The notes beneath the pieces are model-generated. The model was not told where the DNA came from. It made no database searches and saw only the letters and a list, made by a program, of their open reading frames with translations. Positions 1 to 8,092 of a DNA stretch of 64,000 nt are shown piece after piece. The translations under genes were made by a program, and so were the position numbers. Every line of letters begins with the position of its first letter. Position 1 is the first letter of the stretch. Location of the stretch: NCBI RefSeq assembly GCF_003610555.1, contig NZ_RAPQ01000008.1, positions 1,790,490 through 1,854,489 of the forward strand. The letters run 5' to 3'. Source of the stretch: Marinifilum flexuosum (GTDB lineage: Bacteria > Bacteroidota > Bacteroidia > Bacteroidales > Marinifilaceae).

Positions 1-672
1 GATAAAGATAAGTTGGATGATTTAGTTTCAATATCAGAATCTGGGGTTAATTTATCTCATTTATCAGAAATTGCAGAAATTGCTAAATCTATTAGCATAG
101 AAGAAATAAGGGATCTTGCTCAGCAGTTAAAAGATGAGAAAGAAGATTTTGAATTTAAGAAAAAAATTGGGAACGAAATTGAAAAAGCATTTATTGAAAC
201 CTTTAATTCATTAAACCTGCCTTATGAAATAACCTACCAAGGTATAGGTTCACAAGATGTTATCATTTATAATCCTATTAATCAAAGATCTTTTTATATA
301 GAGCTAAAGTCTTTGTCGCCAAATAGACTTGATAAATCAATTAATTTATCTATTTCGCAGGCTCGTAAGGCTGTAGAACAAATTGATGAAGATAATTATA
401 TCGTTTCTGTATTGATAAGACCCAATCATTGGGAGGATGCATCTATTGAATTTATAAAGAGAAATTTACGAAGTCAATTTGCAATTGGAACACTCTTAAA
501 ACAAGTTGTAAATAAGAATCGTCAATTTGAAGAATTGTTGTCATATACAAATGAAATAGACCTTGCATTTGTTGATACTAGAAGAAAAGTAAAAGTATCT
601 GAAATGATATGGAGAACAAATGGACAAAGCTTTGATGAGTTAATTCATAAGCTGAAAATGTATCTTGATTAA
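1..672 (+). CDS. C-terminal part of a nuclease-like protein (cut by window edge)
   Basis: The reading frame is open back to base 1, so the gene starts outside the window; the first TTG at 13 is unlikely to be the true start. An acidic helical stretch (about residues 15-60 counted from that TTG) precedes a compact alpha/beta segment with Asp82, Glu97 and Lys99 in the order D-x14-ExK (FYIELKS), the core pattern of PD-(D/E)xK nucleases and DUF3883-like domains. Such domains often form the C-terminus of large defence proteins with sacsin/HSP90-like ATPase regions; the N-terminal part is not visible, so this is inference. The gene ends just before a bidirectional terminator and faces the minus-strand phage-like cassette. 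The fold call is moderately supported, the function unknown. Confidence 0.5.
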   Translation, partial: DKDKLDDLVSISESGVNLSHLSEIAEIAKSISIEEIRDLAQQLKDEKEDFEFKKKIGNEIEKAFIETFNSLNLPYEITYQGIGSQDVIIYNPINQRSFYIELKSLSPNRLDKSINLSISQARKAVEQIDEDNYIVSVLIRPNHWEDASIEFIKRNLRSQFAIGTLLKQVVNKNRQFEELLSYTNEIDLAFVDTRRKVKVSEMIWRTNGQSFDELIHKLKMYLD

Positions 673-695
673 GTTTCAGTTAAAATTAGGAGATA

Positions 696-725
696 GAAAA
701 AGAGAGCTTTTGAGCTCTCTTTTTT
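696..725. terminator. Bidirectional terminator
   Basis: Perfect 8-bp stem AGAGAGCT / AGCTCTCT (701-708 and 713-720) with loop TTTG, flanked by A-runs on the left and T-runs on the right. It serves both the plus-strand gene ending at 672 and the minus-strand gene ending at 724. Confidence 0.85.
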
Positions 726-3700
726 ATGGAGTAACCTTCTCATTCCACAACTCATCAAAAGGAGCTAACATAGATTTCCAATGCTTGTACAGGTAAACTT
801 TAGAGAGATCCCAATTTTCCCCTTTACTGGTATCAGGGATGTAAGCCCGAACTGTAAGAACAGGAATATGTGATATCATGTCCTCTGCATTGAATTGTTG
901 AAATGAACCATCAGCCTGTGCATGGGTCTGCATTCCACCATTTGTGATTTCCGTATCTTCAATATCTGCTTGAACCATCCAATAAACCCACTTGCCAGCC
1001 ATATCACTACCAAAAGAACTTTTCTTAAGAGTCCAATAAGCAACTCTCATATATTTACGAACACCATTAATAAGAATAGGCAAAGCTTGGTTTCCTCCTC
1101 TTGGTGTTAATTCAATGGTATCACTTCCAGAGAAGCTTACATTGAAATCAAAATCTTTCAACAAGAAAGTATTAGCATGATGCCCAATCTGCAAAGAAGG
1201 AACCGCGATTTCTCCAGTGTAATTCTTCTCGACTGTGTATTGATCTACCTCTACATTGGCTGGCTGCGCATCCTGTTTTTCCTTGCTGACCAATTCAAAA
1301 TCATTACTTTCCTTTCTGTAACGATAGTAAGCCCAACCACTGGAAACTTGACTGTCTGCACTTGCGTCTGTACATTTCACCAGCTGGCCATTAGACAAAG
1401 CAGGTCTTTTGGCATTCATGTCTCCATAATCAACTGCTACCTCTGTTCCAAAGTCATTGATTTCTTGAATTGGGGCAAGAGCTTTTTTGTAAATCTTGTG
1501 AAAGACTAGATTAGACTGATCAGCGTTTGCAATATCATCTGGAATTGGCAATTTGACAAAGCCCAAAAGCACATTTTCAAGCCAATCAATACCACTTAAA
1601 TCTGGCATTTTACCTAAGCCCACTTTATAGGTCATTCCGTTACTTCCATCGGTAACCAATGGGGAATAAACAGCAACATACATGGTTTTTCCCTGTATTA
1701 GGTTTGCCCATACTCCAATTGAAATATTAACATTTTTTACACCGAACGTTCTGTTCCCACTATACCTTTTGGCTGGGATATTTTTCATTTCTGGGTATGG
1801 ATCTAAATAAACTTTGATCTGTTTGACCACAGATGAATAATCGGCTTTCATGTTAAAATCTTCCATGATCTTAACATATCGACTATTTTCATAAGCTGAT
1901 AGCACCCTTAATTTGTCATCATAGACAGGCTCAACCGTTAACCCATCAGTGGGAGTGCCGTTTAAGTTTAGTCTTTTCTCAGCTGGTGCCAGGCAATTCT
2001 TCCAAAATTTGTACAATTTAAAATCTTCCTGTTGCAGATCTTTTCCAGCTCTGGGTACAGGACAAGTCACACTTAGTAGAACAATGTTGGATGAAGTTGC
2101 AGGATCGTAAGGCCTTTTTACATCAAAAGTGCTGGAGGCACCACCATAATAAGTAACCCAACCATTAAAAGTGCCATTTTCATCATCCAAAAGCTTGAAT
2201 GCAATATCCCAGTGGTAATGAGTTCCAGCTATTTTATTGCTGGCAGTATCCAGATTAAAAGTTGGGGTTCCAATTCCAAACCAACGAATTCCAGCACTAG
2301 TTTGCACAGGAATGTTCCTTCTGCTCTCTCCACCAATAAGCTTTAACTGAATGCTGTTTGCACCTTCAACTTTTTTGATTTCAAAGTCAAAGTCTTCCAA
2401 CAAGTATCCATTTTTTAGAGGATTGTGGTGTTCAGGCACAAACAAATGATTGTCGGCAGTAACACGAATGGTTTCATTGTCCAGGTAATTATCTTGTTTT
2501 AGTACATTTTTCCAATGCTTAATTACTAGGCAGCTATCAACATCAAAAGTATTGGTGTCAGCTTTTAGTGTAGCTTTTACCTGTGCAATTGGATATAAAA
2601 TACCATTGTGCCTGGTTTCCTTTATGATCTCTTGAAATCCTGTTGCACCAGGTCTGGCAACACATACAAGACCAGAAGCACTGGTATATTCATCAGTAAT
2701 TGCAGTGTAAAGTGTCCAGTAGCAATCTGTATCTTCCGTTACTGCTTCATGTTGAGCATATCCTTCACCTATTTTGAAATACTTAACCTTAGGAGTAAGA
2801 ATGTGAATGAAATCTTTGGAATAATTCCTTCGACTTAAGTCATTTATTTTAATCCACAAAGTAGGCTTTCCACTAATCGATGAATTGTCAAAAGCGAAAT
2901 CAAAATCCTCAGTAAGTTTCCAGTTCGCAGGAAAAGGATTCATTTCTCTAAAATGAGTAAGCTTACTTTCAGAATTTAAACCAATGCTAAGTTGATCAGG
3001 CTTGTATCCATTGTGCTGTCTTGAGACCAATTTGAATCCTTTGTTGACAAGGTTGTTGTAGTCTTGTTGATAGGTAGCCCACCCTTCAGAAGGATCGGGG
3101 GCATCGCTATTGTCTAAAACCCTTGCGATTTGACCCGATGGAACGTTGGTGTAATGAAAGGTCATTTCTTGATAGTTCTTGTACTCCCAAAAGTAGGGAC
3201 GTACAAAAACTTCATTGGGAATAGAGTTCTCATAGAATCTGAACACTTGTGTATTGTACTCATCCAATTCATTGTTTTCATTCATGAACAAACGAGCTGA
3301 AGCAAGTGGTAAAAACTTTCCTGATTCTCCTTCCAATGTTCTTGGTAAATCACAATTGAATTCCTTTTCAACGACAAAAACAGGATAAGTGGTGTATTTG
3401 CTTGTCACTTCCAAATACCAGGTTAAAAAACAACCTTGTCCATGCTCATTGATGAAAGAATTCAGCTCTTCATTTGTAAAGAGTTTACTTGTCAATCGGT
3501 ACTTTCCACTAATTCCGTTGCTGTATCTTTTCAAATAATCACTGGCATTAACGCCCCAGGTAAGATGAGCTTTTCCTCCAGGGTATTTCGAGAAATGAAA
3601 AGAAAAACGCTCATAGAACTTGATGGCCTTATCGAGTTTGAAATCCTCCAGGTTCACAATGTTTCCCTTGCTGTTTTTAGCAATGGTGCGATTATCAATT

Positions 3701-3732
3701 TTGGCTCCAGTATTAGGCTTACTTATTCTCAT
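724..3732 (-). CDS. Large repeat-domain protein of the phage-like cassette (candidate spike or fibre)
   Basis: 1002 residues with no signal peptide or membrane segment. I see about five copies of a 170-240 residue module. Each opens with an (L/T)EDFxF-like box near residues 29, 276, 447, 624 and 861, continues with beta-rich sequence containing W, G and Y, and copies 2 to 5 close with a (H/F/Y)K.(W/Y)K..L(A)P box near 405, 585, 755 and 988. Linkers contain GWA-YY motifs reminiscent of small carbohydrate-binding modules. It is the last gene of the cassette, and its start overlaps the end of the upstream ATPase gene by 14 bases, implying translational coupling. A repeated beta-rich protein in a lytic-type cassette suggests a receptor-binding spike or fibre; this is inference. 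I recognise no named family. Confidence 0.6.
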   Translation of the reverse strand: MRISKPNTGAKIDNRTIAKNSKGNIVNLEDFKLDKAIKFYERFSFHFSKYPGGKAHLTWGVNASDYLKRYSNGISGKYRLTSKLFTNEELNSFINEHGQGCFLTWYLEVTSKYTTYPVFVVEKEFNCDLPRTLEGESGKFLPLASARLFMNENNELDEYNTQVFRFYENSIPNEVFVRPYFWEYKNYQEMTFHYTNVPSGQIARVLDNSDAPDPSEGWATYQQDYNNLVNKGFKLVSRQHNGYKPDQLSIGLNSESKLTHFREMNPFPANWKLTEDFDFAFDNSSISGKPTLWIKINDLSRRNYSKDFIHILTPKVKYFKIGEGYAQHEAVTEDTDCYWTLYTAITDEYTSASGLVCVARPGATGFQEIIKETRHNGILYPIAQVKATLKADTNTFDVDSCLVIKHWKNVLKQDNYLDNETIRVTADNHLFVPEHHNPLKNGYLLEDFDFEIKKVEGANSIQLKLIGGESRRNIPVQTSAGIRWFGIGTPTFNLDTASNKIAGTHYHWDIAFKLLDDENGTFNGWVTYYGGASSTFDVKRPYDPATSSNIVLLSVTCPVPRAGKDLQQEDFKLYKFWKNCLAPAEKRLNLNGTPTDGLTVEPVYDDKLRVLSAYENSRYVKIMEDFNMKADYSSVVKQIKVYLDPYPEMKNIPAKRYSGNRTFGVKNVNISIGVWANLIQGKTMYVAVYSPLVTDGSNGMTYKVGLGKMPDLSGIDWLENVLLGFVKLPIPDDIANADQSNLVFHKIYKKALAPIQEINDFGTEVAVDYGDMNAKRPALSNGQLVKCTDASADSQVSSGWAYYRYRKESNDFELVSKEKQDAQPANVEVDQYTVEKNYTGEIAVPSLQIGHHANTFLLKDFDFNVSFSGSDTIELTPRGGNQALPILINGVRKYMRVAYWTLKKSSFGSDMAGKWVYWMVQADIEDTEITNGGMQTHAQADGSFQQFNAEDMISHIPVLTVRAYIPDTSKGENWDLSKVYLYKHWKSMLAPFDELWNEKVTP

Positions 3733-5485
3733 TACTCAATATTTTTTTAGTGAACACATTGTAAGTCTGATCACATGAATTGTATCTGTTCTTTTCACAC
3801 TGAGCATTGCCCCCTTTGGCAACCTGGATCACAATAGAACTATCGTATTCTGACATAACACCACCTCTGGCAGTTCCAGCTGTAGTACTTTGAAAGATCA
3901 CCAACCATATCACATTGGGATACTTCTCAATTAATTTTCCAAAATCTTCCTGGGAAAGCAGATCTTGCAGTTTTCCCCAGCTGTCAATTGCAATCACATC
4001 AAAGCTTTTGCAGTACGCTTCCAGTTGCTTCATGTTGCACTGACCACTTACACTCACATTTTTAAGGTTCTGCTTTTCGATGTATGAAATGTAATTTCCA
4101 AACAGTTCAGATTGTGGTGATACTTCCAGGGAAAGAAATAAAGACTTCAAATTTTGATCGGCAAACAGATCAATTAACTGGCAAAGCAAACGAGTTTTGC
4201 CAGCACCTTTTTCGCCTCTTAAAACAATGGCAAAACGATCTTTCTCATAACCGCCAATGAATTTACCCAGCTGTCCTTTTAAAGCTGTGATATTGGAATT
4301 CGGTTTCCAGTTGGCCAGGTTGGTAATCATCTTTTCATTGGTATGTCCCAATAAAGTGAGTTGTTTGGCTTCCTGCTTTTTATTGCTTACAGTTTTAGGC
4401 CTTTCTTTTTTTACTTTTTTTTTATCCTTTTCCTCCTTGGCTCTATTAGTCATTGATTTTGGAACCAGCTTGGAAAGGTCAATTCCTTCCAAAAGATAGT
4501 CGGCAGCATCACAAGCATAGCCGTAGGCTTCCACCAGGTTTTTATCTACATCACCTTTGGCTCTGCTCAACCAGCCTTTTAGATAGGTAATCCCATTTTG
4601 GCGATTGTACTTCAATCCCAGTTCCGTACAAATAATCATAGCACCCATTTCAGCAACCAATTCCTCATTTGGATAATCCAGAGTTGCAGAAATACCAAGT
4701 TTCCCTCTTCCCAAACGTTTTGGATTCATGGTACTGTGGGTAATCTCATGAAAGAGGGTAGAGTAGTATTCAGCAACTTTCTTGAATTGCTTGATATTTA
4801 CCATGTGGATTGACTCATTATTAAAATTCAGTGCGCTATGTGTATAATAGCATCTATCTGCCTGGTCAGTATGAATTTTAGGAACACGTTTTCTTTTTAC
4901 CAGCTCTTTAAGGAAGTTTTCAACGTATTGATTGAACTCATTGTCTTTGAAAAAGACCTGTTTGAAAACTGGCTTTTTAATCCCTTCACAATAATCAATA
5001 TTGACGGCACGATGCAATTTAGGCAACATCCAATCAGGTTTACGAGGAGTTTTGTCCTCTTTGTCCTTAAACATTGGAATGTAGGATAAAACCGAAATTA
5101 CCTTTGATTTGTCGATGAGTTTACCACCCTTTTCTTTAAGAGCTGCCATGGTAATGAAATAAGGGCTTTTTCCTGCATTTCTTTCCATGGTAAGAATGTT
5201 TGTGCTGTTCTTGTACAAACGACCTGAAACGTTTCTAAATCCACTTAAAACAATTCCTGATTCACTAAAAACCAAACCAGCTTTCCAAGGCTTTTCCCAC
5301 TTGGTAAACAAGAATGTTTTGATATCATTAATCAGTTCCAGTTTGAATTTTTCCTTGTCATCCTTCCAGCCATCCAGGTTGGAATCAAACAGGCCTTTTA
5401 GGATTTCACTTGTTCTGAGTTTAATTCTGCTTACCCTTTTTTTAACAGCCTGTTTGCTTGTGCTTTTTAAAATATATCCTAACAT
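3719..5485 (-). CDS. ArdC-like zincin fused to a RecA/RadA-like ATPase
   Basis: 588 residues in two parts. Residues about 20-340 resemble ArdC-type antirestriction proteins: an N-terminal region with a KPW segment and the box GRLYKNSTNIL, then a zincin domain with HEITH (about 243-247) and downstream EELVAEMGA. A Lys-rich linker (about 345-370) leads to a P-loop ATPase with Walker A GEKGAGKT (about 423), Walker B VIAIDSWGKL (about 500) and a late QSTTAGTARGG segment typical of the RecA/RadA/DnaB core, not of HerA/FtsK packaging ATPases. ArdC proteins bind ssDNA and protect incoming DNA from restriction; RecA-like ATPases act on DNA. The gene lies 2 bases after the small membrane gene and overlaps the 1002-residue gene. 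A role in handling element DNA is inferred. Confidence 0.75.
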   Translation of the reverse strand: MLGYILKSTSKQAVKKRVSRIKLRTSEILKGLFDSNLDGWKDDKEKFKLELINDIKTFLFTKWEKPWKAGLVFSESGIVLSGFRNVSGRLYKNSTNILTMERNAGKSPYFITMAALKEKGGKLIDKSKVISVLSYIPMFKDKEDKTPRKPDWMLPKLHRAVNIDYCEGIKKPVFKQVFFKDNEFNQYVENFLKELVKRKRVPKIHTDQADRCYYTHSALNFNNESIHMVNIKQFKKVAEYYSTLFHEITHSTMNPKRLGRGKLGISATLDYPNEELVAEMGAMIICTELGLKYNRQNGITYLKGWLSRAKGDVDKNLVEAYGYACDAADYLLEGIDLSKLVPKSMTNRAKEEKDKKKVKKERPKTVSNKKQEAKQLTLLGHTNEKMITNLANWKPNSNITALKGQLGKFIGGYEKDRFAIVLRGEKGAGKTRLLCQLIDLFADQNLKSLFLSLEVSPQSELFGNYISYIEKQNLKNVSVSGQCNMKQLEAYCKSFDVIAIDSWGKLQDLLSQEDFGKLIEKYPNVIWLVIFQSTTAGTARGGVMSEYDSSIVIQVAKGGNAQCEKNRYNSCDQTYNVFTKKILSNENK

Positions 5486-5487
5486 CT

Positions 5488-5736
5488 TTAATTGAATAAG
5501 TTTTGAAATAATCCTTTCTTTTTGGATTCATCTTTTTTGTTGTCCTGATCCTGGTCTGTTTTTGTGTCAATTTCAATGAAACCGCCCTTTTTAGTTTTGA
5601 TATCCTTTATTTCAATATTGGTTTGCTGGGCAGGAATTTGATTTTTACCGTATTTGTAGCCAATGGCCATTCCAAAACCAAGGCCAGTTGTTAGTAAAAG
5701 GATTGCTGATAGTATGGTTATTTTACGTTTGAGCAT
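5488..5736 (-). CDS. Small single-span membrane protein (spanin-like?)
   Basis: 82 residues from the ATG at 5736 (MLKRKITIL...). An in-frame extension to 5796 adds 20 residues but overlaps the upstream gene and lacks a better ribosome-binding site, so I prefer the shorter start. Basic N-terminus, one hydrophobic span (about residues 6-26), then a hydrophilic charged tail with a DQDQDNKKDE run. The position after a holin-like gene and the inner-membrane anchor plus charged tail would fit a spanin or lysis accessory, but no family is recognised. Confidence 0.55.
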   Translation of the reverse strand: MLKRKITILSAILLLTTGLGFGMAIGYKYGKNQIPAQQTNIEIKDIKTKKGGFIEIDTKTDQDQDNKKDESKKKGLFQNLFN

Positions 5737-5747
5737 GATGTTAAAAT

Positions 5748-5963
5748 TTAGTGTTTGGTGAACTGTTCCGTTGCTACAGATCCAATACAGGCACAAGTCA
5801 GAATAACCAGTTGTTGGATGTATTCAATCGGAACTTTGAGTATTACCCCAGTGATAATGGATGTAACCAATAAAAGGGAAATTTGCCTTTTGAAGCTTGG
5901 GACTCCTTTGTTGTCCGATAGAGTCTGTCTGAACCAGTTTCCTTTTGTCTGTTGTTGCTCCAT
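5748..5963 (-). CDS. Holin-like small membrane protein
   Basis: 71 residues. A short hydrophilic N-terminus (MEQQQTKGNWFRQTL) is followed by two hydrophobic segments (about 29-45 and 50-64) separated by a turn with KVPIEY, and the protein ends in a short basic tail. Size, topology and position two genes after the endolysin match class II holins that permeabilise the inner membrane at lysis. Its first 140 bases overlap the upstream 96-residue gene in another frame, as often seen in phage lysis cassettes. Holin function is inferred from topology and context only. Confidence 0.55.
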   Translation of the reverse strand: MEQQQTKGNWFRQTLSDNKGVPSFKRQISLLLVTSIITGVILKVPIEYIQQLVILTCACIGSVATEQFTKH

Positions 5964-6114
5964 TATCCAATCTGTAAGTAATTAATTTGATATCTGCCTG
6001 AATCTCTGTTTGTGATACATGAAGTCTCCAATTGCTGTATAGAGAGAGCATGATCAGAAAGACCAGTACAGCATGTTCTGGAGAAAAGAATCCTTTGATT
6101 TCGTTTGTTGTCAT
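5824..6114 (-). CDS. Membrane-anchored small protein overlapping the holin-like gene
   Basis: 96 residues with one hydrophobic segment (about 15-31, HAVLVFLIMLSLYSNW) and then a helical region SQTEIQADIKLITYRL. The C-terminal half overlaps the next gene by 140 bases in a different frame, so part of the tail may be constrained by the overlapping gene. A membrane anchor with a periplasmic helix immediately after an endolysin would fit an Rz-like spanin or a lysis accessory. The start ATG lies 16 bases downstream of the endolysin stop. No family is recognised. Confidence 0.5.
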   Translation of the reverse strand: MTTNEIKGFFSPEHAVLVFLIMLSLYSNWRLHVSQTEIQADIKLITYRLDNGATTDKRKLVQTDSIGQQRSPKLQKANFPFIGYIHYHWGNTQSSD

Positions 6115-6130
6115 TTGCTTTTGTTATTGG

Positions 6131-6724
6131 TCAAAAAAAAAGCGTCAAGCCAAGCAAAGCAACCACTCCAAAAGAAATCCCGACTGTACCTAAATGAGTT
6201 TTCAGAAAAGCAATGCGATTGAGCCACCCCCTTTTAAACTGAGGTTGAGATTGAGCTAGCTGATTGATAAATCTCTCACGCTCCAAAAGCAATTTTGCAG
6301 CAACTTCATTGGCATCAAAGCGTTTCAATGCTCCCTGGGTTTTAGCTCCTACAATACCATCTACTTTTAGAAAAGCACCCATGCTGTTTAGAACAGATTG
6401 CAGACTCTTTATTGCTCTGCTTTTGCCTGAGTTGACTGCATAGTCAAAAAGCTGATTGGCTACAACCTGAGGCATTAAGCCACATTGAAGCGGTACCCAA
6501 AAATTGGCTCGATAAAAATGACGAACAGGCATTGCCAGGGCAGAAAAGAAAGTATTCCTTTTGATTGGTTTTACTTGCTTGTCAATGAACTTCCAACCTT
6601 CCCAATTAGGGAATGCGACTCTTGAAATCCCTGCATAAGTTTCTTTCCCATTGTCATGAGGATGATTTGAATATCCTCCTTCCATCATTTCTGTAATGTG
6701 ATAGCTTGTTTCAAATGTTGCCAT
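6131..6724 (-). CDS. GH108 family endolysin (N-acetylmuramidase) with C-terminal membrane segment
   Basis: 197 residues. The N-terminus carries the GH108 signature EGGYSNHPHDNGKETYAGIS with the catalytic Glu at residue 15, followed by the FDYAVNSGK-type segment and a PG_binding_3-like region (VDGIVGAKTQGAL). The last about 20 residues are a hydrophobic span (GISFGVVALLGLTLFF), so the enzyme is probably tethered to the inner membrane or to a virion membrane instead of being freely soluble. GH108 enzymes cleave the glycan strands of peptidoglycan and are common phage endolysins. It sits between a membrane protein gene (2 bases upstream) and holin/spanin-like genes. This is the clearest phage-type gene in the cassette. 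Confidence 0.85.
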   Translation of the reverse strand: MATFETSYHITEMMEGGYSNHPHDNGKETYAGISRVAFPNWEGWKFIDKQVKPIKRNTFFSALAMPVRHFYRANFWVPLQCGLMPQVVANQLFDYAVNSGKSRAIKSLQSVLNSMGAFLKVDGIVGAKTQGALKRFDANEVAAKLLLERERFINQLAQSQPQFKRGWLNRIAFLKTHLGTVGISFGVVALLGLTLFF

Positions 6725-6726
6725 AA

Positions 6727-7257
6727 TTAAATTGTTACCCCGATTTTAGATAAGATGGATCTTGCAATTGCCATTTCCTTGTTGTCAAGCTCATTGTACA
6801 GTTCAGCTACCAAAGTTCTCTTCCTGGGCATTCCGTATTCACGACCAACCAAGAGCCAGTCGGCACTATTCTTTAGTACCCTCAGATTGCTGTATACTTG
6901 CTCTTCATAAGTTCCCATGTACTCAAAAGCATCCAAGAGGGATTGAGCAATACTTTTGGCAGTTGCCGTTCCAATGGTAGGTTTGACTCCTACTTTTGAA
7001 ATCTCATCATTGATTTGATTCTGAATTTTGTTTTCAGCTTCTTTTCTCTCTTTCTCACTTTTGGCTCCAGTAAACCAGTCAATCATTCCATTCATTCTGG
7101 AAAACATTTTGTAACCAGCATAAAGAGCCAATCCCATTACCAGCAAACCGCCGATGTTGACCATTTGCTTTTGAGCAGGATCAAGATTTTTATATTTTTT
7201 GGCTCCTTCCGCAACTACCAGTTTGGTTGCTGCGGCCTGAGGTAAAACTCCTAGCAT
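6727..7257 (-). CDS. Cassette membrane protein, unknown function
   Basis: 176 residues. One hydrophobic span (about 33-49, MVNIGGLLVMGLALYAGYKMF) is followed by a Lys/Glu-rich coiled-coil-like stretch (about 65-90, SEKERKEAENKIQNQI) and a helical C-terminal domain. The gene starts four bases past the stop codon of the upstream 58-residue gene and ends two bases before the endolysin gene, so it is tightly co-transcribed. I recognise no family. A virion membrane or membrane-associated assembly protein is possible from topology and context. Confidence 0.55.
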   Translation of the reverse strand: MLGVLPQAAATKLVVAEGAKKYKNLDPAQKQMVNIGGLLVMGLALYAGYKMFSRMNGMIDWFTGAKSEKERKEAENKIQNQINDEISKVGVKPTIGTATAKSIAQSLLDAFEYMGTYEEQVYSNLRVLKNSADWLLVGREYGMPRKRTLVAELYNELDNKEMAIARSILSKIGVTI

Positions 7258-7427
7258 AAGTGTCGGTATTTATAAGCGTTTGCAAGTAATTTATTCAAGT
7301 CTTTTCCCGAATTCTGGAAATACTCAATGATTCGTAAAGACTTGTCGTTTAAAGGGACTGCAAAGCTTTCTAAAAGCTCGGCTTTTTCCTTCTTACTGAA
7401 TTTCTTTTTCTCTTTGCTTGTTGGCAT
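7251..7427 (-). CDS. Small basic protein, 58 residues
   Basis: A short frame starting at the ATG complementary to 7425-7427 (MPTSKEKKKFSKKEKAELLESF...) and ending with TAG at 7251-7253. The N-terminal third is very Lys-rich and the rest predicts as helical. It fills an otherwise empty 170-base gap between two co-directional genes and overlaps the start of the next gene by 7 bases, which supports it being a real member of the operon. Function unknown; a nucleic-acid or membrane-surface binding role would fit the charge. Confidence 0.5.
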   Translation of the reverse strand: MPTSKEKKKFSKKEKAELLESFAVPLNDKSLRIIEYFQNSGKDLNKLLANAYKYRHLC

Positions 7428-7431
7428 GTCT

Positions 7432-7758
7432 TTATCCTTTTTGAATTACTACTGTGTTGTTTGTGTTCTGGCTTGTAAAGTCTCTTGTTTCAGTTTGAGA
7501 AATCAGAAATAAACCTTCCTTTTCTGCAATTTCTGAAGCTTCAAGAAATACCCAGAAACCTGCTTCCTCTGTAATGTCTTCTATCTCCAGGCTCTCTTTT
7601 GTTTCCAAAGGATAACCGATTTTGGATGAAGCATTGGGGTGAAGGATAGCAGTTGATTTTGTTTTGTTGGTAATGATCAATGCCTTTGAAGCTGGAACAC
7701 TTACTTTGATGAGTCGCCCAGCTTCAACGACTGATTGAATGTTCTCAAAAAGTCTCAT
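7432..7758 (-). CDS. Small beta-rich protein (candidate structural)
   Basis: 108 residues from the ATG at 7758 (MRLFENIQSVVEAG...); this start leaves an 8-base gap from the upstream stop, whereas an upstream in-frame start at 7794 would overlap that gene. The sequence is soluble, with alternating hydrophobic residues typical of beta-strands (LIKVSVPASKALIITN, GFWVFLEASEIA) and no transmembrane segment. Together with the two preceding genes it forms a run of three small soluble or mildly hydrophobic proteins placed where virion proteins would be expected. No family recognised. Confidence 0.5.
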   Translation of the reverse strand: MRLFENIQSVVEAGRLIKVSVPASKALIITNKTKSTAILHPNASSKIGYPLETKESLEIEDITEEAGFWVFLEASEIAEKEGLFLISQTETRDFTSQNTNNTVVIQKG

Positions 7759-7765
7759 TTGTAAC

Positions 7766-8092
7766 CTATTTTTCCAAAGTGAACACAAGTGCACCTTTTA
7801 CCTCTGCACCTGTAATAAATGAGGTGGCAATTCGAATAGAATTGTTTGAGATGGGTTGTTCCAAAATCATTTCCTCACGTCCTGTTCCAATTTTAAAGTA
7901 ATCCAAAGGAACACTTTCAACAATGGATAATTTGCCGTCATGAGTTTTGATTTCTACGTCAATATTGCCCCCGTTTTCTCCGATCCATGAAACTGCTTTC
8001 AAGTGGTCGTAATCATCAAAACTAACCACCTCATTAGAGGTGGCTGTTGGGTCTGATGATTGTTTATGGATGTTATAAACAAATCTTTTCAT
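7766..8092 (-). CDS. Small beta-rich protein (candidate structural)
   Basis: 108 residues, soluble and predicted beta-rich: VSFDDYDHLKAVSWIGENG, IDVEIKTHDGKLSI, VPLDYFKIG and a C-terminal IATSFITGAEVKGALVFTLEK. The length and strand pattern would fit a small jelly-roll or immunoglobulin-like domain, but I cannot establish the fold by eye. The start codon overlaps the stop of the upstream 199-residue gene by one base, so the two are translationally coupled and likely needed in related amounts. Virion or spike-base protein is a guess from context. Confidence 0.5.
   Translation of the reverse strand: MKRFVYNIHKQSSDPTATSNEVVSFDDYDHLKAVSWIGENGGNIDVEIKTHDGKLSIVESVPLDYFKIGTGREEMILEQPISNNSIRIATSFITGAEVKGALVFTLEK

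Noticed and set aside
3719-5485. HerA/FtsK-type genome-packaging ATPase, which would have supported a PRD1-like virus
   Set aside because: Walker B (AIDSWGKL) and the TTAGTARGG segment fit the RecA/RadA core, and no HerA/FtsK signature is present.
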